Positions 31,958 through 39,789 of a DNA stretch of 43,489 bases are shown here, piece after piece. The position numbers were made by a program, and so were the translations under genes. Numbering within the stretch: position 1 is the first letter of the stretch; each line of letters starts with the position of its first letter. The notes under the pieces were generated by a model. It was not told the origin of the DNA and ran no database searches. It was given only the letters and a program-made list of their open reading frames with translations. Source of the DNA: Patescibacteria group bacterium (lineage in GTDB: Bacteria; Patescibacteriota; Microgenomatia; UBA8517); the NCBI GenBank assembly GCA_022868165.1, contig JALHYA010000018.1:1-43489 (forward strand), given 5' to 3'.

Positions 31958-32971
31958 ATGGTCGGCTTAGATATTGGTTCCAAAACAATTAAAGCGGTAG
32001 AACTCGCCAAAGAAGGTGACGGATGGAAACTTCTTGCTTCGGGCGTAATTGGCCACACGGGAGATTCGGTTGAACACATTAAGGAAGACAAGAATATAGC
32101 CGCATTGGCCGAGATAATCAAAAAACTTTTTAAGGAAGCCAGGATTTCTTCAAAACAAGTTGCCGTTTCAATTCCCGAATCGCAGGTTTTTACAAGAACT
32201 ATAACTTTTCCCATGCTTACCGACCAAGAAATTGAGTCCGCCGTCAAATGGGAGGCCGAGCAGTATATTCCCATTCCCCTTAAGGAAGCGATTGTTCAAC
32301 ACCAAATTCTTGAAAGACGCGAGAATGCCACTCCGCCGGGGGTTGCGGTTCTTTTGGTTGCTGCACCACGGAGCCTGGTCGAAAAATACACGCGGGTTGT
32401 GCAACTTGCGGGCCTCACACCCATGGCGGTCGAGACTTCTTTAATGGCGGCAGCGCGGGCATTGGCTCCGGTCGACCAAACCGTAATGATTATCGATTTG
32501 GGTGCCCGCTCCACGGACATGGCCATAGTTAAGAATGGAATGCTTTCTTTCTCCCGTTCCGTAGCCACTGCCGGAGAGGCATTCACTCGCGCCGTTGCCC
32601 AAACCTTGGGAGTTGAAATTCAGCAGGCCGAGGCATACAAAAGAACATACGGACTGTCCAGTTCCCAGCTGGAAGGAAAAATAAAGGGAGCACTCGACCC
32701 GGTTTTTAAAATGGTTACGGACGAAATCAAAAAGGCAATACACTTTTATCAGACTGAGGAAAAGGGAGACGCCCCCAAAGCCGTAATTCTTTCGGGAGGA
32801 ACAGCCGGAATGCCGCAGGCGGTGGGAGCATTGACCGAAATGCTCGGGCTTGAGGTTGTTGTAGGAAATCCCTTTGCCAAAGTTGTAGTTAATCCGGATG
32901 CCGCAAAAAGCTTGGCCGCTTTTGCACCTCTTTATTCGATTGCGGTCGGGCTTGCCGAAAGAGGAGAGTAA
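31958..32971 (+). CDS. pilM: Type IV pilus assembly protein PilM
   Basis: A 337-residue cytoplasmic actin-like ATPase of the alignment subcomplex. MVGLDIGSKTIKAVELAK is the phosphate-1 motif. VMIIDLGARSTDMAIVKNG is phosphate-2, and AVILSGGTAGMPQ the adenosine motif. FPMLTDQEIESAVKWEAEQYIP is strongly PilM-specific. PilM binds the N-terminal NLLP motif of PilN, which is encoded 4 nt downstream. Full length. Confidence 0.95.
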   Translation: MVGLDIGSKTIKAVELAKEGDGWKLLASGVIGHTGDSVEHIKEDKNIAALAEIIKKLFKEARISSKQVAVSIPESQVFTRTITFPMLTDQEIESAVKWEAEQYIPIPLKEAIVQHQILERRENATPPGVAVLLVAAPRSLVEKYTRVVQLAGLTPMAVETSLMAAARALAPVDQTVMIIDLGARSTDMAIVKNGMLSFSRSVATAGEAFTRAVAQTLGVEIQQAEAYKRTYGLSSSQLEGKIKGALDPVFKMVTDEIKKAIHFYQTEEKGDAPKAVILSGGTAGMPQAVGALTEMLGLEVVVGNPFAKVVVNPDAAKSLAAFAPLYSIAVGLAERGE

Positions 32972-32974
32972 AAA

Positions 32975-33502
32975 ATGGCCGATATCAACCTGTTGCCGAC
33001 AGAAATAACTCCGAAGGGTTTCATGGTCCGGCTAGCCCAAATTTTAAGAAACGTTGCAACGGTAGGGCTTGCGTTTTTTTTGATTTCGGGAGTCGGAATA
33101 GGGGCGTTTTTTATTTTAACTTCTGTAGAAATTCGTTCGTCCACTACACGACAGGACCAGCTCAAAACCACGGTTAAATCTTTGGAATCTACCGAGCAAA
33201 GCCTGATTCTTTTGAAAGACAGAGTCGGAAAGGTTAAACAGGTTTTGGGGGCGGATACCGTGAGCCCAAGTGTTCAAAAAGCAGGTGCGATTATTACTTC
33301 CTTTCCCCCGGATGTTTCCCCGAAAGAAATTCAAATTGGAGATATTACCAAAATTACGGTTACGGTTTCCGATACTTCGGAGCTGGTGAAATTTATGTCG
33401 GCACTAATGGCGGCAAATAAATTTAAGAGGGTTGATTTGAAAGGATTTAGCTTTAGCCCGACAAGCGGCTATTTAGTTAGCATAGAAATGGTAGACAAAT
33501 GA
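32975..33502 (+). CDS. pilN: Type IV pilus assembly protein PilN
   Basis: A 175-residue bitopic membrane protein. The N-terminal MADINLLPTE carries the INLLP motif that docks into PilM. A transmembrane helix follows at ~30-48 (GLAFFLISGVGIGAFFILTS). Then comes a periplasmic-side coiled coil (QDQLKTTVKSLESTEQSLILLKDRV approx.) and a ferredoxin-like C-terminal domain. It overlaps pilO by 4 nt (ATGA). Confidence 0.92.
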   Translation: MADINLLPTEITPKGFMVRLAQILRNVATVGLAFFLISGVGIGAFFILTSVEIRSSTTRQDQLKTTVKSLESTEQSLILLKDRVGKVKQVLGADTVSPSVQKAGAIITSFPPDVSPKEIQIGDITKITVTVSDTSELVKFMSALMAANKFKRVDLKGFSFSPTSGYLVSIEMVDK

Positions 33503-34173
33503 AGAAAAGCTTAATTCCGCCGAATTTTCAGGTCTTAATTACGCCCTTCGGCCTTATTTCGGCAATGGCAATTTTGGGAGCGGTTGTTTATAACGTCGGC
33601 GTAGCCAGAATTTCCCAGCAAAATTTGCAGATGGCTCAAACCAAGAAAAACGAAAGCGTCTTGGCGGAGCGGGTTTCGGTTCTTCAGGAAGTTTCGGGCA
33701 CAGTTACGACTCAAGCAAAGGTAGCCGACGCCGCAGTTCCAAATATAAATCCCGGACTTTTGACGCTTTCGCAGCTTAGGCTGCTTGCGTCAAAAACTTC
33801 GGTTACGGTTGTCGATTTCGGAATAGGCTCCGAAATAAGGGATGTGGGTGGCCTTACGAGGGTTGAAACTACGATTGTAGTCGAAGGGTCTTTTGCCAAT
33901 GTGGTTAGTTTTGTTAGCCAAATAAATACTGTTGCCCCGATTGCGGTTCCCGGAAAAATAAGGATTACGAGTGCAGGGGCATTATCAAGGGCTTCTGTTA
34001 CGGCGAGTTCTTATTTCGCGCCATTGCCGACAAAACTTCCTTCTTTGACGGAGCCGATAACAAAGCTTACTTCGGCGGAGGCGGATGTTATTTCGAAGAT
34101 TTCGCTTTTAACCCAACCGGCATTTTTGGAGCTTACTGCCCAACCCGCCGCTCCCCGCTCCAATCCGTTCTAA
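33499..34173 (+). CDS. pilO: Type IV pilus assembly protein PilO
   Basis: A 224-residue protein with one membrane helix (LITPFGLISAMAILGAVVYNVGV), a coiled-coil segment (NLQMAQTKKNESVLAERVSVLQEV) and a globular C-terminal part (TLSQLRLLASKTSVTVVDF, TTIVVEGSFANVVSFVSQI) typical of PilO. PilO pairs with PilN in the alignment complex. No PilP or PilQ follows, which fits a cell without an outer membrane. This is the last pilus gene; the next gene has its own promoter. Confidence 0.9.
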   Translation: MKKSLIPPNFQVLITPFGLISAMAILGAVVYNVGVARISQQNLQMAQTKKNESVLAERVSVLQEVSGTVTTQAKVADAAVPNINPGLLTLSQLRLLASKTSVTVVDFGIGSEIRDVGGLTRVETTIVVEGSFANVVSFVSQINTVAPIAVPGKIRITSAGALSRASVTASSYFAPLPTKLPSLTEPITKLTSAEADVISKISLLTQPAFLELTAQPAAPRSNPF

Positions 34174-34180
34174 ATTTTGA

Positions 34181-34186
34181 TATAAT
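34181..34186 (+). promoter_or_regulatory. Extended -10 of the HD-domain gene
   Basis: TGATATAAT contains the TGn extension with a perfect TATAAT, 15 nt before the ATG. Confidence 0.5.
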
Positions 34187-34201
34187 TCAGCCTGTTTAGC
34201 T

Positions 34202-34768
34202 ATGGACAAGAAACAGATAAAAATATTGGTTGATTTGTTCGACAAGGCCGGAACACTTAAGGATGTCAAAAGAACCGGCTGGGTTCTTAAAGGTGTTGAA
34301 GATGCGGAAAGCGTTGCCGACCACACTTGGCGGATGTGCCTTTGTTGTGTTCTTTTGGCTGATAAAAACGTTGATAAGCAAAAACTTGTAGAGATGTGTA
34401 TCGTTCACGATTTGGGAGAAATCGAAGTAGGAGATATTAAATGGGAGACAGGTAAAAAGGTGCTATTCTCTCCGACCCCCAAGCGTGGGAAGGAACTTGC
34501 AGTAGTTAAAGAGATTTTTGGTAAGCTTGCCGGTGGAAGGAAATATATTAATCTTCTTAAAGAATTTAACGAGCAAAAGACTCCGGAGGCAAAGCTTTTA
34601 AAGCAAATAGAGAAGGTTGAGATGACCCTACAGGCTTTGGAGTATGAGAAAAGAGGTTATCGTGCTAAGAAATTTGATGAGTTTTGGGAAAACTCTGAAA
34701 AATACTTAAAAGGAAATTCTTTGGAGCCAATTTTTAGATACCTTCAGGAAGCAAGAAAAAATTCTTAG
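34202..34768 (+). CDS. HD-domain phosphohydrolase (YfbR/HDDC2-like nucleotidase)
   Basis: A 188-residue soluble protein of the HD superfamily. ESVADHTWRMCLCCVLLAD supplies the first His, VEMCIVHDLGEIEVGDI the HD dyad and Asp region, and KLLKQIEKVEMTLQALEYEK the last metal-ligand helix. Size and motif spacing match the HDDC2/YfbR group, of which characterised members are 5'-deoxynucleotidases. Substrate is inferred from the family. It is transcribed independently after pilO, and its stop overlaps the stop of convergent khpA by 3 nt. Confidence 0.85.
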   Translation: MDKKQIKILVDLFDKAGTLKDVKRTGWVLKGVEDAESVADHTWRMCLCCVLLADKNVDKQKLVEMCIVHDLGEIEVGDIKWETGKKVLFSPTPKRGKELAVVKEIFGKLAGGRKYINLLKEFNEQKTPEAKLLKQIEKVEMTLQALEYEKRGYRAKKFDEFWENSEKYLKGNSLEPIFRYLQEARKNS

Positions 34769-34998
34769 GCTTTTTCTTCTACGGAGACGGAGACGCCTTT
34801 TTGTTCCAAGGTTGCGCGAACCTTAAGAAGATTTCTAATTGTTCTAATGGTTTTTCCGCCTTTTCCGATAATCATTCCAATAACACCCGGTTTGGCGGAA
34901 ACGATATAGTTGGTATGAGATTCTGCCGAACTTTCGGCCACTTCATACTTTTCTTTGCCCAAAATGCCCGTCAAGAGGAAATCTAAAAGTTCTCTCAT
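34765..34998 (-). CDS. khpA: KH-domain RNA-binding protein KhpA-like
   Basis: A 77-residue single KH-domain protein, MRELLDFLLTGILGKEKYEV, with the nucleic-acid-binding GxxG loop in MIIGKGGKTIRTIRNLL. KhpA (YlqC) homologues bind RNA and often follow rpsP, as here. The track uses an upstream start inside rpsP; ATG 34998 forms an ATGA overlap with the rpsP stop and gives the normal family length. Tight coupling to a ribosomal protein fits a role in RNA or ribosome metabolism. Confidence 0.9.
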   Translation of the reverse strand: MRELLDFLLTGILGKEKYEVAESSAESHTNYIVSAKPGVIGMIIGKGGKTIRTIRNLLKVRATLEQKGVSVSVEEKA

Positions 34999-35219
34999 TT
35001 TTTCTCCAGTAACTCCTTCACGGCGCTTGATATTTGCGCTCCCTTTTTGACCCAAGCTTCGAGTTTTTTCTTATCAATCAAAAAAGCGTCAACCGAAGGC
35101 TGCCATGTACCGATTATTTCCAAAGGAGCAGTATTGAGCTTTTTGCGCTCGTCGATTGCAACGATTCTATAAAAAGGCTTGTGCCTTACTCCCGTTCTTG
35201 CCAGTCGAATTTTCAACAT
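34995..35219 (-). CDS. rpsP: 30S ribosomal protein S16
   Basis: A 74-residue S16. MLKIRLARTGVRHKPFYRIV is the conserved N terminus, followed by IDERKKLNTAPLEIIGTWQP. It is slightly shorter than E. coli S16. It heads a two-gene unit with khpA under its own TTGTAG-17-TACAAT promoter located in the gap after rnc. Confidence 0.97.
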   Translation of the reverse strand: MLKIRLARTGVRHKPFYRIVAIDERKKLNTAPLEIIGTWQPSVDAFLIDKKKLEAWVKKGAQISSAVKELLEKK

Positions 35220-35229
35220 TTGTGCGTGT

Positions 35230-35258
35230 ATTGTAGCTTTTTGGAGTGTGGACTACAA
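35230..35258 (-). promoter_or_regulatory. Promoter of rpsP-khpA
   Basis: On the minus strand: TTGTAG, 17-nt spacer, TACAAT, then 10 nt to ATG. The -35 includes the stop codon of rnc. Confidence 0.5.
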
Positions 35259-35936
35259 GTAGTGACTCTCCAGTGCTTTTTGTGCGGCCTCCTGCTCTGC
35301 CACTGCTTTGCTTTTTCCCTCTCCCCTGCCGACTTTTTTGCCGTTGACGCTGACTTCCACCACAAAATCCTTGCTGTGGTCCGGTCCGGACTCCTGAACA
35401 ACCTGATATTTGGGAGCCGGCAAGCTTTTGGACTGTACCGTTTCCTGGAGTCTGCTTTTGGCGTCTTTGAGAGGTTCTTTTACTTTTTCCTCGATTTCCG
35501 GAAGAAGGTTGACTTCGATAAAGCCTTCCGCCGCATCGATTCCGGAATCCATAAACAAAGCCCCGATAATTGCTTCAATTGTATCGGCCAAAAGAGATTC
35601 GTTTGTTCTTCCTCCCCCCTCCTCTTCCCCCCTGGACAGATAGATGGCCTTGCCGACATTAAGTTTTTTGGCCAAGATGGCAAGATTTTGGGTATTAACA
35701 AGATTTGCCCGCAGAGCGGTTAAGTATCCCTCTTCTTCATTCGGAAATCGGGTAAATATTTCTTTGGAGACCAAAAATTCCAAAACCGCGTCTCCCAAAA
35801 ATTCAAGGCGTTCATTTGAACCTCTTTTGCCCGGATGTTCGTTAAGCCACGATTTATGGGTTAGGGCTTGTTCGAGCAATTCCTGATTTTTGAAAAGTTC
35901 TTTAAGTTTATCTATATCTGTCATTTGAATCGTCAC
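35253..35936 (-). CDS. rnc: Ribonuclease III
   Basis: A 227-residue double-strand-specific endoribonuclease used in rRNA maturation. The catalytic domain has LTHKSWLNEHPGKRGSNERL, then EFLGDAVLEFLVS (the signature with catalytic Glu/Asp), and SLLADTIEAIIGALFMDSG with the second acidic pair. A dsRBD follows from ~155 (PAPKYQVVQESGPDH, KSKAVAEQEAAQKALE). GTG 35936 makes a GTGA overlap with nusB; ATG 35924 (MTDIDKLKEL) is an alternative start. Confidence 0.96.
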   Translation of the reverse strand: MTIQMTDIDKLKELFKNQELLEQALTHKSWLNEHPGKRGSNERLEFLGDAVLEFLVSKEIFTRFPNEEEGYLTALRANLVNTQNLAILAKKLNVGKAIYLSRGEEEGGGRTNESLLADTIEAIIGALFMDSGIDAAEGFIEVNLLPEIEEKVKEPLKDAKSRLQETVQSKSLPAPKYQVVQESGPDHSKDFVVEVSVNGKKVGRGEGKSKAVAEQEAAQKALESHYL

Positions 35937-36298
35937 TCGGCATCAGGATTTTCCTCTTTGTAAATTGTACCCAATACGCCGTTAACAAAGGAAGAGGAGT
36001 TTTCGCTTCCGAACTCTTTGGCAAGCTCAACCGCTTCATCAATTATAACTTTAGGCGGTGTTTTTCCCTCATCAAGTTCATAAACGGCCAGCTGTAAGAT
36101 TGCAAGGTCGATTCGATTTAGCTTATCGATTGGCCACTGCGTTGCGGCTTTTTGGATTTTTTGGTCGATTTCGTCTTTCTTGGCTAGAATCTTTTTTACG
36201 ATTTCATCTTCTCCGGGTTGAGGAGTATACGTTTCGGCAAAGAGGGATTTGACGACCTCTCTTCTTTTCTGATGTCGAGGATCGGCAGCGGTTTTCAT
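35933..36298 (-). CDS. nusB: Transcription antitermination factor NusB
   Basis: A 121-residue all-helical NusB. DPRHQKRREVVKSLFAETY opens, and the body has IDKLNRIDLAILQLAVYEL, then PPKVIIDEAVELAKEFGSENSSSFVNGVL, the strongly conserved C-terminal block. It acts with NusE (S10) in rRNA antitermination. The start ATG 36298 (MKTAADPRH) overlaps the rpmF stop as TAATG; the track's longer version runs into rpmF. It lies between rpmF and rnc, a logical rRNA-processing cluster. Confidence 0.95.
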   Translation of the reverse strand: MKTAADPRHQKRREVVKSLFAETYTPQPGEDEIVKKILAKKDEIDQKIQKAATQWPIDKLNRIDLAILQLAVYELDEGKTPPKVIIDEAVELAKEFGSENSSSFVNGVLGTIYKEENPDAE

Positions 36299-36447
36299 TA
36301 TTTGTAGAAGCCGCAGTAACGGCACGCTTTATGCGGCTCTTTTAAGCGCTTGCAACTCGGACAGCGGACCACGCCGGGAATGCGTAAGGCCTTTTTGCGG
36401 GCTGCGCTTCGCGCTTTTGTACTTTTCTTTTTCGGTAAAGGTGTCAT
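36298..36447 (-). CDS. rpmF: 50S ribosomal protein L32 (not in ORF track)
   Basis: A 49-residue L32 below the track length limit. It starts MTPLPKKKSTKARSAARKKA and continues to a zinc ribbon with CPSC and CRYC (two CxxC knuckles), ending GFYK. Its stop overlaps the nusB start by one base. A TAAAAT lies 9 nt before the ATG, so a very short leader is likely. Confidence 0.95.
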   Translation of the reverse strand: MTPLPKKKSTKARSAARKKALRIPGVVRCPSCKRLKEPHKACRYCGFYK

Positions 36448-36459
36448 ACAACGAGAATT

Positions 36460-38457
36460 TTAACTTACGAGAGCCTCGGGGCGCAAGTGTGAAAATAGTT
36501 CGGGGTGTGCCTCCGCCACGTCCCTTGAGGCTTTGATAAGCTCGGAATCCTGCCAGGAGGCGACTTTAAGCTCGGGAAAGCCGTGCTGTCTTAGCCCAAA
36601 AACCTCTCCGGGGCCCCTAAGCTTTAGGTCCAGCTCGGCCAATTCAAATCCCGAATTGTATTTTGTTAAGGCCGAAAGCCGGCTCATGACGTTTTGGGAT
36701 TTGCTGTCGGTGAAAAGAAGGCAATACGATTTCTTTGCTCCCCTTCCTACTCTGCCTCTAAGCTGGTGAAGCGTGGCAAGTCCGAACCTCTCGGCGCCTT
36801 CTATAACCATAACTCCTGCGTTGGGGATATCTATTCCGACCTCAACAACAGGAGTAGTAATTAAGATATCGGTTTTGCCTTTTTTAAATGTTTCGATTAC
36901 TTTCTCCTTATCTTTGGCGGGAATTCTGCCGTGAAGAAGCCCCAACTTTAATCCCTTGAATATTTTTGAAAGAACCCCAAATTCTTTTGTTACGGCTTTA
37001 ACATCCTGCATTGTTTCTTTTTCCGATTCTTCGATTAGAGGGCAGACAATAAAAACTTGTAACCCGTGACTAGTAACTAGTGACTGGATCCACGCATAAG
37101 CCTTGTCGCGTTTGACCGGGGGGACAACCCAAGTGGTTACTTTAATTCTTCCCCTTGGCATATCGGTTAGAACCGACAAATCCAAGTCGCCGTATATTGT
37201 CATAGCTACCGTGCGCGGAATGGGAGTTGCGGTCATAGTTAATATATGCGGAACTGTTGTACGGGTTTTGCTTTTTTTGACCAATTCCGCGCGCTGGGCA
37301 ACCCCAAAGCGGTGCTGTTCGTCAACAACCACCAATGCAACCTTTTCAAATTTGGCTTTTTTGTGGATTAAAGAGTGCGTGCCGACAAATATATCCGTTC
37401 TGCCGAGATCGGATTTTTTTATGGAAGACGTAACCAAACTTACGCGGACTTTCAGGGGGTCGAAAAGTGTTTTTAGGGTGTTGTAGTGCTGTGAAGCCAA
37501 AATTTGGGTCGGGGCCATAATCACCGTCTGAAATCCGTTGGCAAAAGTAACCAATGCGGCAATTGCGGCTACAACTGTTTTTCCACTTCCCACGTCCCCC
37601 TCCAATAGCCTGTTCATCGGCTTGTCTTTTGATAAGTCGGACAGAATTTCCTCGATGGCTTTCCCTTGGGAAGGAGTCAGCTCAAACGGCAGGGTTTTGA
37701 TGAAGCTTTCTACGACCGATTTATCTACGGATAGACAGTAAGAAGGAACATTTTTCTTCCACTGCGTTTTTCTTTTCAGGCTGGCCAGTTGAAGGCGCAA
37801 AAGTTCTTCAAAGGCAAGCCTTCTTCTTGCGGGTTCAACATCCGCCAAATTTTGGGGGAAATGAGCGCTTCGGACGGCCTCGTCGAATTTCGGAAAATTA
37901 TATTTTTTTATTAAAGCGGCGGGAAGATATTCATCGAGATTTACTTCCGAAATAACATCGCTTATCCGAGTTCTTAGCCACTTGGAAGATACGCCGTAAG
38001 TTTCGGGATAAACCGGAACCAGCCCTGCGGTATGAAGCCTGGCCTTTCCCTCTTTGACGATTTCGTATTCCGGCGAAACAAGTGCTTTATTTCTTCCGAA
38101 CCAATCCACCTTTCCTGCCATAGAAATTGTGTCTCCCGGAAAAATAGTTCTGACCAAAAACGGCTGGTTAAACCAGACAACAGTAATTTTGCCCGTGGAG
38201 TCGGCAACTTGTCCAATCTGTAACTTTCTTCCCGAACGCGTGTATTGATTTTTTAAAGAGACTACTTGCCCGGAAACGGTTGCAACCTCACCGGGTTGTA
38301 ATCCCGCAATATCCGAAGTTAAAGAAAAATCCAAATATCTATGGGGAATATGGATAAGTAGGTCGCGGATCGTAAAAATTCCCAGATTTTCCAGCCTAGA
38401 AGCATAAGTTGGCCCAACCTTTGGCAGGCTTTCGACTGAATCTTCAAGCTGCATCAT
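36460..38457 (-). CDS. recG: ATP-dependent DNA helicase RecG
   Basis: A 665-residue RecG that regresses stalled forks. The N-terminal wedge/OB domain has GPTYASRLENLGIFTIRDLLIHIPHRY and VATVSGQVVSL. Helicase motif I is LLEGDVGSGKTVVAAIAAL, Ia APTQILASQH, II VVVDEQHRFGVAQRAEL, III LTMTATPIPRT, V TTPVVEVGIDIPNAGVMVIE, and VI HQLRGRVGRGAKKSYCLL. The RecG-type TRG region follows (AELDLKLRGPGEVFGLRQHG). Its first ATG overlaps the stop of a 34-aa membrane peptide gene (ATGA). Confidence 0.97.
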   Translation of the reverse strand: MMQLEDSVESLPKVGPTYASRLENLGIFTIRDLLIHIPHRYLDFSLTSDIAGLQPGEVATVSGQVVSLKNQYTRSGRKLQIGQVADSTGKITVVWFNQPFLVRTIFPGDTISMAGKVDWFGRNKALVSPEYEIVKEGKARLHTAGLVPVYPETYGVSSKWLRTRISDVISEVNLDEYLPAALIKKYNFPKFDEAVRSAHFPQNLADVEPARRRLAFEELLRLQLASLKRKTQWKKNVPSYCLSVDKSVVESFIKTLPFELTPSQGKAIEEILSDLSKDKPMNRLLEGDVGSGKTVVAAIAALVTFANGFQTVIMAPTQILASQHYNTLKTLFDPLKVRVSLVTSSIKKSDLGRTDIFVGTHSLIHKKAKFEKVALVVVDEQHRFGVAQRAELVKKSKTRTTVPHILTMTATPIPRTVAMTIYGDLDLSVLTDMPRGRIKVTTWVVPPVKRDKAYAWIQSLVTSHGLQVFIVCPLIEESEKETMQDVKAVTKEFGVLSKIFKGLKLGLLHGRIPAKDKEKVIETFKKGKTDILITTPVVEVGIDIPNAGVMVIEGAERFGLATLHQLRGRVGRGAKKSYCLLFTDSKSQNVMSRLSALTKYNSGFELAELDLKLRGPGEVFGLRQHGFPELKVASWQDSELIKASRDVAEAHPELFSHLRPEALVS

Positions 38458-38558
38458 CTGAAAGCCGTAAGAAAAGGAATAATAGAGGTCAGTATCAAGC
38501 CCAACGAGGCGATGATAATAAGGAGCACGAATAATTTCCTGGCTTTTTTACCGAACAT
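38454..38558 (-). CDS. 34-aa single-pass membrane peptide between tyrS and recG (not in ORF track)
   Basis: A short ORF, MFGKKARKLFVLLIIIASLG then a second hydrophobic run ending TAFR. A basic N terminus plus one transmembrane helix is the only recognisable feature. It starts 2 nt after the tyrS stop and overlaps recG by ATGA, so it is part of the tyrS-recG message. The precise coupling on both sides argues that it is translated. Function unknown; it may be a small membrane modulator or simply a coupling device. Confidence 0.65.
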   Translation of the reverse strand: MFGKKARKLFVLLIIIASLGLILTSIIPFLTAFR

Positions 38559-38560
38559 AA

Positions 38561-39727
38561 TTACTTTATGACTACTTTAACAAATTTTACTTTTCCAACC
38601 CGCACGACAAGACCTTTGTCCGGAATTTCGATTTCCTTTGCCGGATCATTCTGTTCTTGGCCGTCAATATCTATGGCCTTTTGATTGATTAGCCTTTTTG
38701 CTTCGGAACGCGAGCTTGCCAAATGAGTTGCAAAAACCAAATCCAAAAGCGGCAAATGCGATTCCGCAATATTAACGCTTATTATCTCTTCCGGCGTTTC
38801 TCTTTTTTGAAAAGTTTTTTCAAAATATGCGTGTGCTTTTTCGGCTTCCTTTACTCCGTGTATTTGCGTAGTGACGTCATAAGCAAGCTTCTTTTTTGCC
38901 TGCATCGGTCCGAGCTTATCAATTATACTAACTGGCAGATCCGTCAAAAGCTCGGTTGCCAAAGACAGCATGGAGTCGGGAAATGCCATCACTTTTCCGA
39001 ATATATTTTCGGCCGAATCCGTCATGTTTATCACATTTCCCTCCGTCTTGCCCATTTTTGCTCCGGTTGGGTCTTCAAGAAGTTTGGTTGTCAAAACAAA
39101 TTTTTCTTTATTCTTCAAGTCTTTCATTAAAGTTCGACCCACCAGCATGTTGAACAACTGGTCGTTTCCTCCGACCTCCAAATCAACCCCCATTGCAACC
39201 GAATCGTATCCCTGGATAAGCGGATAAAGAAATTCATGGAGATAAATTGGCTTTTCGCTTTTTAGTCTTTCCTGGAAGAAATCCCTTTCTAGGGTCTGTT
39301 GTGCGGTTACGTGGGAAGCAAGCTTAAGGAAATCCTCCTCGGAGAGTTTGGAATGCCATTCGGAGTTAAATTTTACATCGGCTTTGTTTGGGCCTTCAAA
39401 ATCCAAGATTCTTCCGGCCTGGTTTATGTAATCCTCGAGGTTTTTGAGAATTTCCTCTCTTGTCAAAAGATGGCGTGCAGCAGTCTTGTCGGTCGGGTCC
39501 CCTATCATTCCGGTAAAATCCCCGATGAGAAAGATTACCTTGTGTCCCAGTTTTTGAAATTGTGCCAGTTTCCGAAGCCCTATCATGTGTCCGATATGGA
39601 GTTTTGGACTTGTGGGGTCAAAACCCTGATATAAAGTAATCTTTCTTTTGGCCATAATTTCGGCCAATCCTTCTTTGGAGGGGAGAATCTCCGCAACTCC
39701 ACGAGTAAGCACCTCATCAATAGTCAT
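38561..39727 (-). CDS. tyrS: Tyrosyl-tRNA synthetase
   Basis: A 388-residue class I aminoacyl-tRNA synthetase. The Rossmann fold has TLYQGFDPTSPKLHIGHMI (HIGH motif) and LIGDFTGMIGDPT. The second signature is GAKMGKTEGN, a KMSKS variant. A C-terminal S4 RNA-binding domain lies at ~325-388 (SSRSEAKRLINQKAIDIDG). It resembles the TyrZ/long-S4 bacterial type (VGGNDQLFNMLVGRTL). It has its own TTGACG-18-TAAAAT promoter 5 nt from the ATG, divergent from the penicillin-binding protein gene. Confidence 0.96.
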   Translation of the reverse strand: MTIDEVLTRGVAEILPSKEGLAEIMAKRKITLYQGFDPTSPKLHIGHMIGLRKLAQFQKLGHKVIFLIGDFTGMIGDPTDKTAARHLLTREEILKNLEDYINQAGRILDFEGPNKADVKFNSEWHSKLSEEDFLKLASHVTAQQTLERDFFQERLKSEKPIYLHEFLYPLIQGYDSVAMGVDLEVGGNDQLFNMLVGRTLMKDLKNKEKFVLTTKLLEDPTGAKMGKTEGNVINMTDSAENIFGKVMAFPDSMLSLATELLTDLPVSIIDKLGPMQAKKKLAYDVTTQIHGVKEAEKAHAYFEKTFQKRETPEEIISVNIAESHLPLLDLVFATHLASSRSEAKRLINQKAIDIDGQEQNDPAKEIEIPDKGLVVRVGKVKFVKVVIK

Positions 39728-39732
39728 ATCTG

Positions 39733-39762
39733 ATTTTACCCTATTTACTGGAAAGCCGTCAA
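39733..39762 (-). promoter_or_regulatory. tyrS: Promoter of the tyrS-recG-rpmF unit
   Basis: On the minus strand: TTGACG, 18-nt spacer, TAAAAT, then 5 nt to ATG: effectively leaderless. Confidence 0.6.
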
Positions 39763-39772
39763 AGGAGTTTGA

Positions 39773-39778
39773 TACAAT
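39773..39778 (+). promoter_or_regulatory. -10 box of the penicillin-binding protein gene
   Basis: TACAAT in a GATACAAT context, 11 nt before ATG 39790; no clear -35. It diverges from the tyrS promoter with only about 10 nt between the two elements. Confidence 0.4.
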
Positions 39779-39789
39779 TCACATATATT

